Source: Curtobacterium flaccumfaciens (lineage in GTDB: Bacteria > Actinomycetota > Actinomycetes > Actinomycetales > Microbacteriaceae). Taken from it: a DNA stretch of 64,000 nucleotides. This document shows, one piece after another, positions 19,071 to 31,675 of this stretch. The stretch covers positions 1,116,001 through 1,180,000 of the forward strand of contig CP121450.1 of the NCBI GenBank assembly GCA_029689965.1, read 5' to 3'. The translations under genes were made by a program, and so were the position numbers. Position 1 is the first letter of the stretch; every line of letters begins with the position of its first letter. The notes below the pieces were generated by a model. That model worked only from the letters and a program-made list of their open reading frames with translations. It had not been told where the DNA came from and made no database searches.

Positions 19071-19544
19071 ATGGCCAAGGACAGTCTCCCCGAGCTCGAA
19101 CTCGCGACCGTTCGCACGCGTGAACACCTCACGGACACCGTCAGCGAGCTCCGACGTCGCGCCGACGTGCCCGCCCGCACCCGGCTCGCGATCGCGAAGA
19201 CCCGGCAACGCTGGCACCGCGACCCCACACCACTCGTCGCGCTGGGCGTCACCGCGCTGGCCGGCATCGCGGCGATCGTCGTCGGCGTCCGCATCCGCAG
19301 CCACCCCGCTGCCAGACTGGACGCGCTGCTCGAGCCCGCGCCCGTGCCGGTGTTCAAGCCCGTGAAGCCCGGCAAGGACGGCAAGGCGAAGGGCGTCCCG
19401 GCGTTCGGCCGGAAGGACGACAAGCACAACCCCGTGCTGCAGGAACGTCAGGCCCGCGACAAGCGGCTGGCGAAGGTCGCGAAGCAGGCGAAGAAGAGCC
19501 GCAAACAGGCCGCGAAGCGGGCGAAGCGGGCACGGAAGGGTTGA
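19071..19544 (+). CDS. DUF3618 membrane-associated protein
   Basis: 157-residue actinobacterial protein. The N-terminal ELELATVRTREHLTDTVSEL fits the DUF3618 pattern, followed by one membrane helix (LVALGVTALAGIAAIVVGV) and a very basic Lys/Arg/Ala tail. Members usually sit next to envelope or membrane-stress genes; here a YihY-family membrane protein follows 5 bp later. Function unknown. Confidence 0.75.
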   Translation: MAKDSLPELELATVRTREHLTDTVSELRRRADVPARTRLAIAKTRQRWHRDPTPLVALGVTALAGIAAIVVGVRIRSHPAARLDALLEPAPVPVFKPVKPGKDGKAKGVPAFGRKDDKHNPVLQERQARDKRLAKVAKQAKKSRKQAAKRAKRARKG

Positions 19545-19549
19545 GGACG

Positions 19550-20579
19550 ATGCGCGACGACCAGCGGAAGCCCGCTCCGGACGACCCCGGAAGCCCGACA
19601 GCCCCACGGACCTGAAGAAGCCGACGTTCCTGTACACGCTGAAGAAGACGCTCCGAGAGTTCTCGAGCGACCAGTGCACCGACCTCGCCGCGAGCCTGAC
19701 CTACTACTCGGTGCTGGCGCTCTTCCCGGCCTGCTCGCCGTCGTGTCGATCCTCGGCCTCGTCGGCCAGGCGGACACGACGATCAAGACGCTCCTCGACA
19801 TCATCGGGAACGTCGGCTCGCAGCAGGTCGTCGATCTGCTGAAGGGGCCCATCGACGGGCTCGTCCGTTCGCCGGCCGCCCCCGTCACGTTCATCGTCGG
19901 TATCCTCGGCGCGCTCTGGTCGGCGTCCGGGTACGTCGGCGCCTTCGGCCGGGCGATGAACCGCATCTACAACGTCCGCGAGGGACGACCGATCTGGAAG
20001 CTCCGCCCCACCATGCTCGGCGTGACGCTGGCGACCGTGATCCTGCTCGTGATCGGCCTCCTCGCGCTGGTCTCCGGCCCGCTCGCCCGCAGCTTCGGCG
20101 ACCTGATCGGACTCGGCGACGTCGCCGCCACGGTGCTGAGCATCGTGCAGTGGCCGATCCTCCTCGTCATCGCGATCATCATCATCGCGGTGCTCTACTA
20201 CTGGGCGCCGAACGTCAAGCAGCCGAAGTTCACCTGGGTGAGCGGCGGTTCGATCCTGGCGCTGACCATCTGGATCGTCGCGAGCGTCGGCTTCGGGTTC
20301 TACGTCGGGAACTTCTCGAACTACAACGCCACGTACGGTTCGCTCGGTGGTGTGATCGTCTTCCTGCTGTGGATCTGGATCACCAACAACGCGCTGCTGT
20401 TCGGTGCGGAGTTCGACGCCGAGATCGAGCGCGGGCGTGAGCTGCAGGCCGGGATCGGCGCCGAGGAGGACATCCAGCTGCCGGAGCGCGACACCCGGCA
20501 GATCGAGAAGCAGGACGAGAAGCGCGCCCAGGACGTCCTGGACGGCATCAAGATCCGCGAGGACGCCGACCGCCGCTGA
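19550..20579 (+). CDS. YihY/virulence factor BrkB family membrane protein
   Basis: About 343 residues with five or six membrane helices. After a polar N-terminus come FSSDQCTDLAASLTYYSVLALFPALL, GILGALWSASGYVGAFGRAMN and YWAPNVKQPKFTWVSGGS, hallmarks of the YihY/BrkB (UPF0761) family. The acidic-basic tail EDIQLPERDTRQIEKQDEK is cytoplasmic. Frame breaks near 19600 and 19733 interrupt the N-terminal part. It probably forms one transcript with the DUF3618 gene. Function in the family is not settled. Confidence 0.85.
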
Positions 20580-20615
20580 CGGGTGACTCCCGGCCGACAT
20601 CGCTACGGTTCGCCC

Positions 20616-21106
20616 GTGCCGTCCTTCCTCGAGGGGCTCCCGTTCCGGTGGCTCGTCCTCGCGCTCTTCGCCGTGGTGTTCTGCCGTGCGCAGGCCACGT
20701 ACTGGCTGGCGCGCGGTGCCGCGGCGGGTGCCGTCCGGTCGCGCCGGGCCGGTGGCTCGACTCGGCTGCCGTCCGTCGGGGCTCGGCACTGCTCGACCGC
20801 TGGGGGCTGCCGGTCGTGACGGTCAGCTTCCTGACCGTGGGACTGCAGACGCTCGTGAACGCCGCCGCCGGCGTCGCCCGGGTGCCGTGGTGGCGGTACA
20901 CCGTCGCCATGGTGCCGGGATGCGTCGCGTGGGCGTTCGTCTCCGCGACCGTCGGGCTCGCCCTGTTCTGGGCGGTCCTGGCCGCCTTCGCCGGATCACC
21001 GTGGGGCGTCGTCGCGCTGGTCGCGCTGGTCGCGCTGGTCGCGCTGGCAGCGGTCGGACTGTCGGTGCGTCGCCGGCGTCGTCCCGCGCCGGGCTCGTCG
21101 GACTGA
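20616..21106 (+). CDS. Small DedA/VTT-like membrane protein
   Basis: About 163 residues with four hydrophobic stretches. VPSFLEGLPFRWLVLALFAVVFCRAQ, then QTLVNAAAGVARVPWWRYTVAMVPGCVAWAF split around the DedA-type G-x-x-R region. Four exact 9-bp repeats near 21010-21045 encode VAL repeats in the last helix. GTG start 7 nt after TACGGT suggests a leaderless mRNA. Frame break near 20741. Assignment to the DedA group rests on weak resemblance. Confidence 0.6.
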
Positions 21107-21142
21107 GCCGCCTGGAGGCACGGTGCGTGTCCGCGACGCACG

Positions 21143-21862
21143 TCACGTCGTGCGGGTGCGGACGGAGTCCGTGGCGGACGCGACGATCGACCGGCACGTG
21201 CCGCAGCGGACGAGGTGCTCGCCGACCCGGGCGCGAGGCGCCGCCGCGTCACGGTGTCGCAGGTACCGACCGAGGTTCGCGCGCGCCCAGCGGTGTTCGC
21301 CGTCGGCGGTGGGATGGCGTGCACGGTGCTCACGGGCCCACGCCTGGTGCAGGCCGGCGCGAGCGCGGTACACCATCGCGCTGAAGCTGCCGGTGCTCAT
21401 CCCGAGACCCGGCGCGGCCTCCTGCGGCTTTCGACCCTCGACGTCGGCGAGGAGCAGGACCTCACGCCAGCGTTCCGACAGCGTGTCGAACGCCACGGCC
21501 CCGAGCCACAGTTCGTCGTGGTGGTAGCCCGTCCACGCTTCCCGATGGGCATCGGTGAGGATGCTCGAGATCTCGTCGAGCGGTGTCTCCGGACGGGGCC
21601 GTCGCCACAGGTCCAGCGTCCGGTAGGCGGTCGCGACGATGAGGCCCTGCGCGCTCGCGGGCACGGTGCCGGTGAGCATGAAGTGGTGCGCCCGGACGAA
21701 GACCTCGCTCTCGAGGTCGTCCCGGTCGCCCGGGGCGCACCCGGACGCGAGCTCGCGGACGACCGGACCGTACCGCCGCCACAGTTCGGCGAAGCCCGAC
21801 GGGTCACCGGACCGGACGACGTCGACGAGCATCTGATCGGTCGCGCAGCGGAGCTCGTGCAC
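21143..21862 (-). CDS. ECF-type RNA polymerase sigma factor with C-terminal Cys/His motif
   Basis: 239 residues. Region 2 reads FAELWRRYGPVVRELASG ... DDLESEVFVRAHHFML, and region 4 reads FDTLSERWREVLLLADVEG with the helix-turn-helix AAPGLGMSTGSFSAMVYRAR. Past residue 215 there is HLVRCGTC (H-x3-C-x2-C), the zinc-binding motif normally found in ZAS anti-sigma factors. No separate anti-sigma gene adjoins it. GTG start chosen because the sigma-2 homology begins soon after. It may self-regulate through the metal/thiol motif; this is inferred. Confidence 0.82.
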   Translation of the reverse strand: MHELRCATDQMLVDVVRSGDPSGFAELWRRYGPVVRELASGCAPGDRDDLESEVFVRAHHFMLTGTVPASAQGLIVATAYRTLDLWRRPRPETPLDEISSILTDAHREAWTGYHHDELWLGAVAFDTLSERWREVLLLADVEGRKPQEAAPGLGMSTGSFSAMVYRARAGLHQAWAREHRARHPTADGEHRWARANLGRYLRHRDAAAPRARVGEHLVRCGTCRSIVASATDSVRTRTT

Positions 21863-21995
21863 CCTTGTCCCTCCTCGGAGATCCGCCCACGGCCTCGTGG
21901 GCGACCCGAGATTACTGACGACCGGGGCCCTGTTGGAATCGCGATCGCTTTGATATCCCGTCCTGCGATCCCCGGCAGTCCGTAGGCTGGTCCGC

Positions 21996-22685
21996 ATGAC
22001 CGACACCGCGCCGCTCCCCATCGCACTCGTGACCGGGGCGACCCGCGGGATCGGCCGTGCGATCGCGCTCGACCTGGGGCGGACGCACCACGTGCTCGTG
22101 GGCGGCCGGTCCGCCGATGCGGTCGACGCCCTCGTCGCCGAGCTGCCGAGCGCGTCGCCGTTCGTGGGCGACCTCGGCGCGGGCGCGGTCCCGGCCCTGC
22201 CGGACCGGCTCGACGTCCTCGTGCACTCCGCCGGCGTGGAACAGGGCACGACCGTGGCGGAGACGAAGCGGGCCGTGTGGGAGCAGGTCTTCGCCACGAA
22301 CGTCTTCGCCGTCGCCGAGCTCACCCGGCTCGCGCTGCCCGCGCTCCGGGCGGCCCGTGGCATCGTCGTGCCGATCAACAGCGGTTCCGGCTTCCACTCC
22401 GGCCCCGGCGGCGGCGTGTACGCGGCGTCGAAGTTCGCGCTCCGGGCGTTCGCGGACGCCCTCCGCGAAGAAGAGCGCTCGAACGGCGTGCGGGTGTCGA
22501 GCGTGCACCCTGGGCGAACGGACTCGGACATGCAGCGGGCCCTCACCGAGAAGCTCGGCGAGGTGTACGACACCGCGTACTACCTGGCGCCGGAGGACGT
22601 CGCCGCCGCGGTCCGCACCGTGGTCGACCTGCCGGAGCGCGGCACCGTCGAGTCCCTCGCGATCCGACCGACCCGACAACGCTGA
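21996..22685 (+). CDS. SDR-family oxidoreductase
   Basis: 229-residue short-chain dehydrogenase. VTGATRGIGRAIALDLG at the N-terminus, VHSAGVEQG, the catalytic Ser in INSGSGFHSGPGG and YAASKFALR for Tyr-Lys. TAGGCT lies 8 nt before the ATG, so the mRNA may be leaderless. It stands divergent from the sigma factor gene and converges on the ABC-F gene. Substrate unknown. Confidence 0.88.
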   Translation: MTDTAPLPIALVTGATRGIGRAIALDLGRTHHVLVGGRSADAVDALVAELPSASPFVGDLGAGAVPALPDRLDVLVHSAGVEQGTTVAETKRAVWEQVFATNVFAVAELTRLALPALRAARGIVVPINSGSGFHSGPGGGVYAASKFALRAFADALREEERSNGVRVSSVHPGRTDSDMQRALTEKLGEVYDTAYYLAPEDVAAAVRTVVDLPERGTVESLAIRPTRQR

Positions 22686-22694
22686 CGACGGGTG

Positions 22695-24268
22695 CTACCG
22701 CAGCTCGATCCGTGTCGTCACGTCGAGGCGCTCGAGGAACGACTCGTCGTGGCTGACCACCACGAGCGCAACCCGGTAACCGCGGAGCGCGTCCACGAGC
22801 TGGTCGACGCTCGTCAGGTCGAGGTCGTTCGTCGGCTCGTCGAGGACCAGCAGCTGCGGTGGCGGGTCGGCGAGCACCAGGCTCGCCAGCGCCACCCGGA
22901 ACCGTTCGCCGCCGGAGAGCGCACCCGCCGGCCGTTCGAGCATGTCCCCGCGGACCAGGAACCGCGCGAGACGGTTCTTCACCTCGGCGTCCGGAGCGCT
23001 CGGCGCGTGCCGCCGCACGTTGTCGAAGACCGATGCGGCGTCGTCGAGCGAATCCTTCCGCTGCGGCAGGTACCCGATGCGGTCGACGTGCGCGGCGGCG
23101 CGGGTGTCGGGCAGCGGGTGCTCTCGAGGCGCGGGGACGCCGACGAGCTGTTCGAGCAGGGTCGTCTTGCCGACACCGTTGTCCCCGGACACCGCGATGC
23201 GCTCGGGGCCCTGCACGACGGTCTCCCGCCCGCGGACCGTGATCGTCGCGATCCTCCGCGAGGCGGGCACCTCCGGATCGGGGAGTGCGACGTGGATCGA
23301 CTCGTCGACGCGCAGCCGTGACTCGGCCTCGCTGATCGCCTCGCGCGCGGCGGCCTCGTCCTCCGCGTACCCGGTGCGGAGCCGCCCGGCGGTCTGCTCC
23401 CCACGCTTCCGCATCTCGTTCGCGAAGATCTTCGGCATGCCCTCCGCGGACTTCTTGCCGGAGCGGGCGCGGCGGGCGATCTTCGTCTCGGCCTCGATGC
23501 GCTGCCGTTTCTCCGTGCGGTGCCGTTGCTCGGCGACGCGGACCTCGCGCTCGACCGCGGCCTGCTGCACCGCGACGTGCTCCTCGAAGGCGCTGAACGT
23601 TCCGCCGAACACGGTCATCGCACCCGAACGGAGCTCGCAGGTCTCGTCGACGTGCTCGAGCAGCTCGCGGTCGTGGCTCACGACGACGAGGGTCCCGACC
23701 ACGCGTCGACCATGTCGAGCAGGACGCCGCGCGCGCGACGGTCGAGGTTGTTCGTCGGTTCGTCGAGGAACACCACCGGAGCCCGGCGCATCCGGATGCC
23801 GGCGACCGCGACGAGCACCGCCTGACCGCCCGACAGCGTCGCGACGGATCGGTCGAGGTCGTCGCTGTCGAGCCCGAGCCCGATGCCGGACAGCGCGGCG
23901 GCCGCGCGCTCCTCGATGTCCCAATCGTCCCGACGGCCTCGAACACCTCGGGGAGACGTCGCCGCCGAGGACCGCGCGCAGCGCGGTGACGGTGGGACGG
24001 ATGCCGAGCAGGTCCGTGACGGTGGCCGACGGGTCGGTCGCGAGTCGCTGGGGAGCAGGTCGACGCGACCCGACGTCGAGACGGTGCCGGACGAGGGGTG
24101 GAGCTGCCCCGTGACCAGGCGGACGAGCGTGGACTTGCCGGCCCCGTTCCTCCCGACCAGACCGGTGCGGCCGCGGCCGAAGGCGGTGGTGAGGTGACGG
24201 AGCGCGACGGTGCCGTCGGGCCAGGTGAAGCTGACGTCGTTCAGGACGACGGACGGACTGATGGGCAT
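22695..24268 (-). CDS. ABC-F family ATP-binding protein (ribosome-associated)
   Basis: Soluble protein of about 525 residues with two ABC domains and no membrane segments. First domain: [16 protein letters not shown] and VATLSGGQAVLVAVA, VVFLDEPTNNLD. The charged linker (RTEKRQRIEAETKIARRARSG onward) joins to SGDNGVGKTTLLEQL, GALSGGERFRVALASL and LLVLDEPTNDLD. ABC-F proteins act on stalled or drug-bound ribosomes, and some give antibiotic resistance. Frame breaks near 24055, 23942 and 23697. A short upstream reading frame and hairpin hint at drug-induced attenuation. Confidence 0.88.
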
Positions 24269-24313
24269 GCGGGTGCCTTCCCGGTGATCGATGCTGGGCG
24301 CACGACACCGGAC

Positions 24314-24353
24314 CCACCGCTCAGGCGGTGGAGCGCCCGACGGGACGCGTCAT
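24314..24353 (-). promoter_or_regulatory. Candidate leader peptide and hairpin upstream of the ABC-F gene
   Basis: On the minus strand ATG at 24353 opens a 10-codon frame, MTRPVGRSTA, whose TGA (24321-24323) forms the loop of a hairpin with arms CCACCGC and GCGGTGG (24314-24331). A second pairing, CCGGTG with CACCGG, sits just before the GGAAGG of the ABC-F gene. The layout resembles ribosome-mediated attenuators of ABC-F and erm resistance genes. No clear ribosome site precedes the short frame. The rest of the 270-bp gap shows no gene. Confidence 0.35.
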
Positions 24354-24542
24354 CACGGTGTCAGCGCGTGGGCTGAGCAGAACCGGTGATGGCCAGCAAG
24401 GCGTCTCTTCCGTCGGGGAGCCCCCGTGTCCGCCATCCGTGCCGCCGGTCGGTCGTCCCGCCCCGGGGCCTCGTGATGACGACGAGGTGGCACCACGCTA
24501 CGCCCGCGTCCCGCGGACACGCAAGAGGTGACAGGCTGGGGC

Positions 24543-24974
24543 ATGCCGGAGAACCTGCTGCCGAACCCGACCGCGAACCCCGAGACACTGCTCCCAGCGG
24601 AGCCGGAGGTGACCGCCGCGCTCGCCGCGGACGCCCCGGTCGCGAGCGTCGTGGTGTCGCACCCGTCGTCGAGTCTGGGCTGGGCGCTCCTCGCCGACGA
24701 GGCGTGGGAGCGCGGTGCGACCCTCGAGTCGTACGCCTACGCCCGGGTCGGGTACCACCGCGGGCTCGACGCCCTGCGGAAGGCGGGGTGGCGCGGGACC
24801 GGGTCGGTGCCGTGGTCGCACGAGCCGAACCGGGGCGTGCTGCGGGCTCTGTTCGCCCTGCGTCGTGCCGCGTCGGCGATCGAGGAGCCGGGCGAGCCCG
24901 AGCGCCTGACGGAGTTCCTCGACCAGAGCGACCCCGCCGCGATCCCCGCGCTGCGCGGCGAGTCCGTCGAGTAG
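24543..24974 (+). CDS. DUF3151 family protein
   Basis: 143-residue soluble actinobacterial protein. The start PENLLPNPTANPETLLP and the middle SSLGWALLADEAW ... ESYAYARVGYHRGLDALRKAGWRG fit DUF3151. TPR-like helices are possible. ATG at 24543 is preferred over GTG 24528 because CAGGCT lies about 8 nt upstream, as with other leaderless starts here. Function unknown. Confidence 0.78.
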   Translation: MPENLLPNPTANPETLLPAEPEVTAALAADAPVASVVVSHPSSSLGWALLADEAWERGATLESYAYARVGYHRGLDALRKAGWRGTGSVPWSHEPNRGVLRALFALRRAASAIEEPGEPERLTEFLDQSDPAAIPALRGESVE

Positions 24975-24978
24975 CGGA

Positions 24979-25052
24979 GTCGCTCGGCGGAACCAGGTTC
25001 CGGACACTGCACCGTGGAAGAACGCAGTGTCGTGTCCGGAACCAGGTTCCCG
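24979..25052. terminator. Bidirectional hairpin with repeated GGAACCAGGTTCC
   Basis: GGAACCAGGTTCC occurs twice, and the sequence between contains CGGACACTGC and its inverse GCAGTGTCGTGTCCG. The structure separates the convergent DUF3151 and GH2 genes and is a likely two-way terminator. Confidence 0.55.
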
Positions 25053-25061
25053 GGACGGCGC

Positions 25062-28100
<3,039 letters not shown>

Positions 28101-28104
<4 letters not shown>

Positions 28105-29037
28105 CCCTTGACCGATCCTTCCGTGAGGCCCCCGCGCCAGAAGCGCTGCAGGACGATGATGGCGATGACGAGCGGGATGACCGAGACGAGCACTCCGCCG
28201 GTGGTGAAGCTGGTAGAACTCCGGCAGCCGGTCCACCTGGGACCGCCAGTTGTTGAGTCCCAGTGTTATCGGGTAAAGCTTCTGGTCGGCCAGCATGATC
28301 AGCGGCAGGAAGAAGTTGTTCCAGATGCCGACGACCTGGAACAGGAACACGGTGACGAGCGCCGGCGTCATCTGCCGGAGGACGATCGTGTGGAAGATCC
28401 GCAGCTCCCCGGCACCGTCGATGCGGGCCTGCTCGAGCAGCGCGGTGTCCACCGACGCCGCGGCGTACACGCGGCAGAGGAACAGGCCGAACGGTGACAC
28501 GAGGCTCGGGATGAGCACGCTCCAGTACGTGTCGGTGAGCCCCAGCGTCGAGAACAGCAGGAACAGCGGCAGCGCCGTCGCGGTCCCCGGCACGAGCACG
28601 CCGCCGAGGATCGTGCCGAACACGAGCTGCCGCCCGCGGAACTCGTACTTCGCGAGCGCGTAGCCGCCGGCCGCCGCGAAGTAGGTCGCGAGGACGGCGC
28701 CGACGCCCGAGTAGAGCACGCTGTTGAGGATCCATCGGACGAAGATGCCGCCGTCGTACGTGAAGACCTGCTGGAGGTTGCTGAACAGCGCGAAGTCGCC
28801 GCCGAACCAGAACCCGTTCGTGGCGAAGAGCGCGCCCGTGGTCTTGGTGGCGGCGACGACCACCCAGTACAGCGGGACGAGGAAGTACAGCGCGACGATG
28901 ACGAGGATGCCCGTCACGACGATCTGCGACTTCCCCGAGCGGTCGAGCTTCCGGCGTTGGTGCGCGCTGATCGAGGTCGTGTCGAGCCGTTCCGCGCCCC
29001 TGCGGGTGGCCGGCGCTTCGATGGCTTCGCCGGTCAT
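28101..29037 (-). CDS. Carbohydrate ABC transporter permease, MalG/LacG type
   Basis: Inner-membrane permease of about 312 residues with six helices. The N-terminus is cytoplasmic and polar. The EAA loop reads EQARIDGAGELRIFHTIVLRQM, and the last conserved part WNNFFLPLIML is typical of CUT1 permeases. ATG overlaps the partner permease stop (ATGA). A frame break near 28205 precedes the C-terminal tail ending GGLTEGSVKG. Works with the preceding permease and lipoprotein. Confidence 0.92.
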
Positions 29038-30122
29038 GCGTCCGCCCCCTTCGTTCCGTTCTGCAGACCGGACCCGCCCTGGAGGCTCGGTGCGGCTTGG
29101 GTGGTGACCGTTCCGGCCGACGCGACGCGCGTCTGGAGCGCGGTGCGCGCCTCCAGGCCGTCCCGCTTCGCCCGCTTGCGGCGATCCCGTTCGTCCTTCG
29201 GCGGACGGTTCGTCAACGCGAGGAACGCGAACGACAGGATGAACGCGGCCAGCGCGATGATGACCGCCTGCGCGCTCGCGACGCCGTACTCGTTGAACGC
29301 GAACGCGTTCGTGTACGCGGCGTAGTTCGGCGTGTACTCCGTGTCGATGGCGGGGGCGACCGTGGACAGGATCTGCGGCTCCGCGAACAGCTGCAGCGTG
29401 CCGATGATCGAGAACACCGTCGTGAGCACCAGGGCCGGGGCGATGAGCGGGATCTGGATCCGCCACGCGACCTGGAACGCGTTCGCGCCGTCGACCTTGG
29501 CGGCCTCGTAGACCTCTCCGGGGATGGACTTCAGCTGCGCCACGATGATCAGCATGTTGTAGCCGGTGTACGTCCACGTGACGATGTTCGCGATCGACCA
29601 GAGCACGCTGTTCGCGCCGAGGAAGTCGGGTTGGAGCCCGATCGACTGCAGCAAGGACACGATCGGCGACAGGCCAGGCACGTAGAGGAACGACCACAGG
29701 ATCGTCGCGATGACGCCGGGGACCCCGTACGGCATGAAGTAGATCGCGCGGAAGAACGCGGGCCAGCGGGCGCTCGCCGACTCGAGCAGCAGCGCGAGGA
29801 TCGTGCAGGCGATGATCATCACGGGGACCTGCACGATGCCGAACAGCAGCATGCGGCCGATCGAGGCGACGAAGCCGGCGTCGTTCAGTGCGGTGACGTA
29901 GTTGTCGAACCCGGCGAAGCGGCCGACGACGCCGTCCTCGCCGAAGAGTCCCTTGCGGTCCACGGTGGTGAACGACTGGAAGAGCGCGCTGATGATCGGG
30001 ATGATGAACGTCAGCACGAACAGGGCCAGGAAGGGTGCGAGCAGGATCCACGGCGCACGCTTCTGCGCGCTCGTCGCCTTCGTGCTCGTGCGGAAGCCGT
30101 TCTTCGGCTGCGTCGTGGTCAT
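29034..30122 (-). CDS. Carbohydrate ABC transporter permease, MalF/LacF type
   Basis: 362 residues with six helices. WILLAPFLALFVLTFIIPII is the first membrane segment, and the EAA loop is VYEAAKVDGANAFQVAWRIQIP. The C-terminal tail after KDERDRRKRAKR reads DGLEARTALQTRVAS, encoded by a CTGGAGGCGCG-type palindromic repeat that has entered the gene end. ATGA overlaps on both sides tie it to the lipoprotein and the second permease. No ATPase is in the operon, as is common where one shared MsiK-like ATPase serves several CUT1 systems. Confidence 0.92.
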   Translation of the reverse strand: MTTTQPKNGFRTSTKATSAQKRAPWILLAPFLALFVLTFIIPIISALFQSFTTVDRKGLFGEDGVVGRFAGFDNYVTALNDAGFVASIGRMLLFGIVQVPVMIIACTILALLLESASARWPAFFRAIYFMPYGVPGVIATILWSFLYVPGLSPIVSLLQSIGLQPDFLGANSVLWSIANIVTWTYTGYNMLIIVAQLKSIPGEVYEAAKVDGANAFQVAWRIQIPLIAPALVLTTVFSIIGTLQLFAEPQILSTVAPAIDTEYTPNYAAYTNAFAFNEYGVASAQAVIIALAAFILSFAFLALTNRPPKDERDRRKRAKRDGLEARTALQTRVASAGTVTTQAAPSLQGGSGLQNGTKGADA

Positions 30123-31481
30123 CGTCCCGTCCTCACGCTGAGGCCCTTGTCCTGGAAGGACTGGACGATCTCCTTCTGGGCGAGCTCCACCGCGTCGGTG
30201 AGCTTCAGGCCGCTGGTGAGCTTGCGGCGGAACTGGTTCTGCAGGCTCGTGAAGGCAGACTGCGTGACCGGGGACCACGACCAGTCGACGTTCTGCTCCT
30301 TGGCCGCGGGGACGAAGACCTCTTCGTTGTAGTTCTGGCCGGAGAACCACTTGCTGGGCTTCTCGCGCTGTGCGCCGATGTAGTCCTTGGCGGGCGACCA
30401 CCCGATGCCGCAGTACTTGATCATGGCGTCGATGCCCTCCTTCGAGGTGGTCATCCAGGTGATGAACTCGAGCGCCTCCTTCGGGTGCTTCGAGTTGGCG
30501 AGCACCGCAGCGGTCGAGCCGCCGATCGCACTCGAGCCGAAGCCGGTGTCGCCCCACGTCTGCATCGGCGCGACCTTCCACTTGCCCTCGCCGCCCTGCA
30601 CGGACTCGATGAGGGCGTCACCCCAGCTCGCGCTCGTGACGGCCGCGATCCTGCCGCTCGCCGCCGCGGCGTACCAGCCGGGGAGTACGCGCCGGCGCTC
30701 GTGTCGACGAGCTTGTCGTCGATGACGCCGTCGAAGAACTCCGCGACCATGAGCGTCTTCTCGTCGGTCATGTCGACGACCCACTCGTCACCGTCGACCG
30801 TGAACCAGCGGGCGCCGGCCTGCTGCGCGTACGCGGCGAAGGGCGAGGCGTCGGAGACCGGGAAGACCTCGAGGTAGTTCTGCGCACCCGTCTTCCTGAC
30901 CTTCTCGGCGAGGTCGCGCCACTCGTCCCACGTCGTCGGCGGTTCGCCGCCGGCCCGCTCGAGGAGCGCCGTCTGGTAGTAGAAGCCCATCGGACCGGTG
31001 TCCTGCGGGATGCCGTAGACGCCGTCGACGAACGACACCTGGGCCCAGGCGGCGTCGTCGTACTTCGCCTCGTGGTCCTTCGCGCCGTAGCGGGCGAGGT
31101 CGACCAGGCCGTTCGCGAGCATGAACTCGGGGACCTGCCGGAGCTCCACCTGTCCGATGTCCGGGCCGCCGCCGGCCGCGAGCGCCGAGTACATCTTCTG
31201 GTACCCGCCCGCGGTGCCGCCCGGGATCCAGTTGGCGTTCACCTGGATGTCCGGGTGCGTCTCGTTCCAGACGTCGCAGACCTTCTGCAGGTCCTTCAGC
31301 CAGGCCCAGTAGGTCAGTTCGACCTTCTGCCCGCTCGCCGCCGCGGGGATCACCGCCGCCTTGTTCACGTTCGTCGATCCGGGGACTGCGCACCCGGCGA
31401 GGAGTCCCGCCGCGACCGTCCCAGGCCGAAGCCCAGCAGTCGTCGTCTCGATATCGGGCTTCGGTTCGGTTGGGGCGTCAT
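30119..31481 (-). CDS. Sugar-binding lipoprotein of a CUT1 ABC transporter
   Basis: Extracellular substrate-binding protein of about 450 residues. The signal region has SRRRLLGFGLG and lipobox LLAGC, so it is lipid-anchored. Family segments include WAWLKDLQKVCDVWNETHPDIQVNAN, YGIPQDTGPMGFYY, PTTWDEWRDLAEK and WGDALIESVQGGEGKW, all typical of solute-binding family 1. Frame breaks near 31425 and 30684. It probably binds lactose or another beta-galactoside, judging by the GH2 gene at the operon end. Confidence 0.9.
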
Positions 31482-31611
31482 CGCCTTGACTCCGGTTCGT
31501 CGTCGAGCGGGGTTCGCTCCAGCCAACCACAAACACCGAGCGCTGCTGTGGTTCCGCGCAGACTCTGGGCGTTCGCTCCGGACTGGGAACGCCACGTGAC
31601 GCGCGGGTCCA

Positions 31612-31625
31612 GTGTGGGCCCACAC
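31612..31625. promoter_or_regulatory. Perfect 14-bp palindrome between divergent genes
   Basis: GTGTGGGCCCACAC lies in the 194-bp gap between the beta-galactoside operon and the baeRF-like gene. A second weaker inverted repeat, AACCACA ... TGTGGTT around GAGCGCT, lies near 31527-31556. Either could be an operator. No LacI gene is adjacent, so the binding protein is unknown. Confidence 0.35.
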
Positions 31626-31675
31626 GAAACGTCGGGGTCCGTGACAGCCCCGGCAACCGTCCGAGAGGAGCTGCC

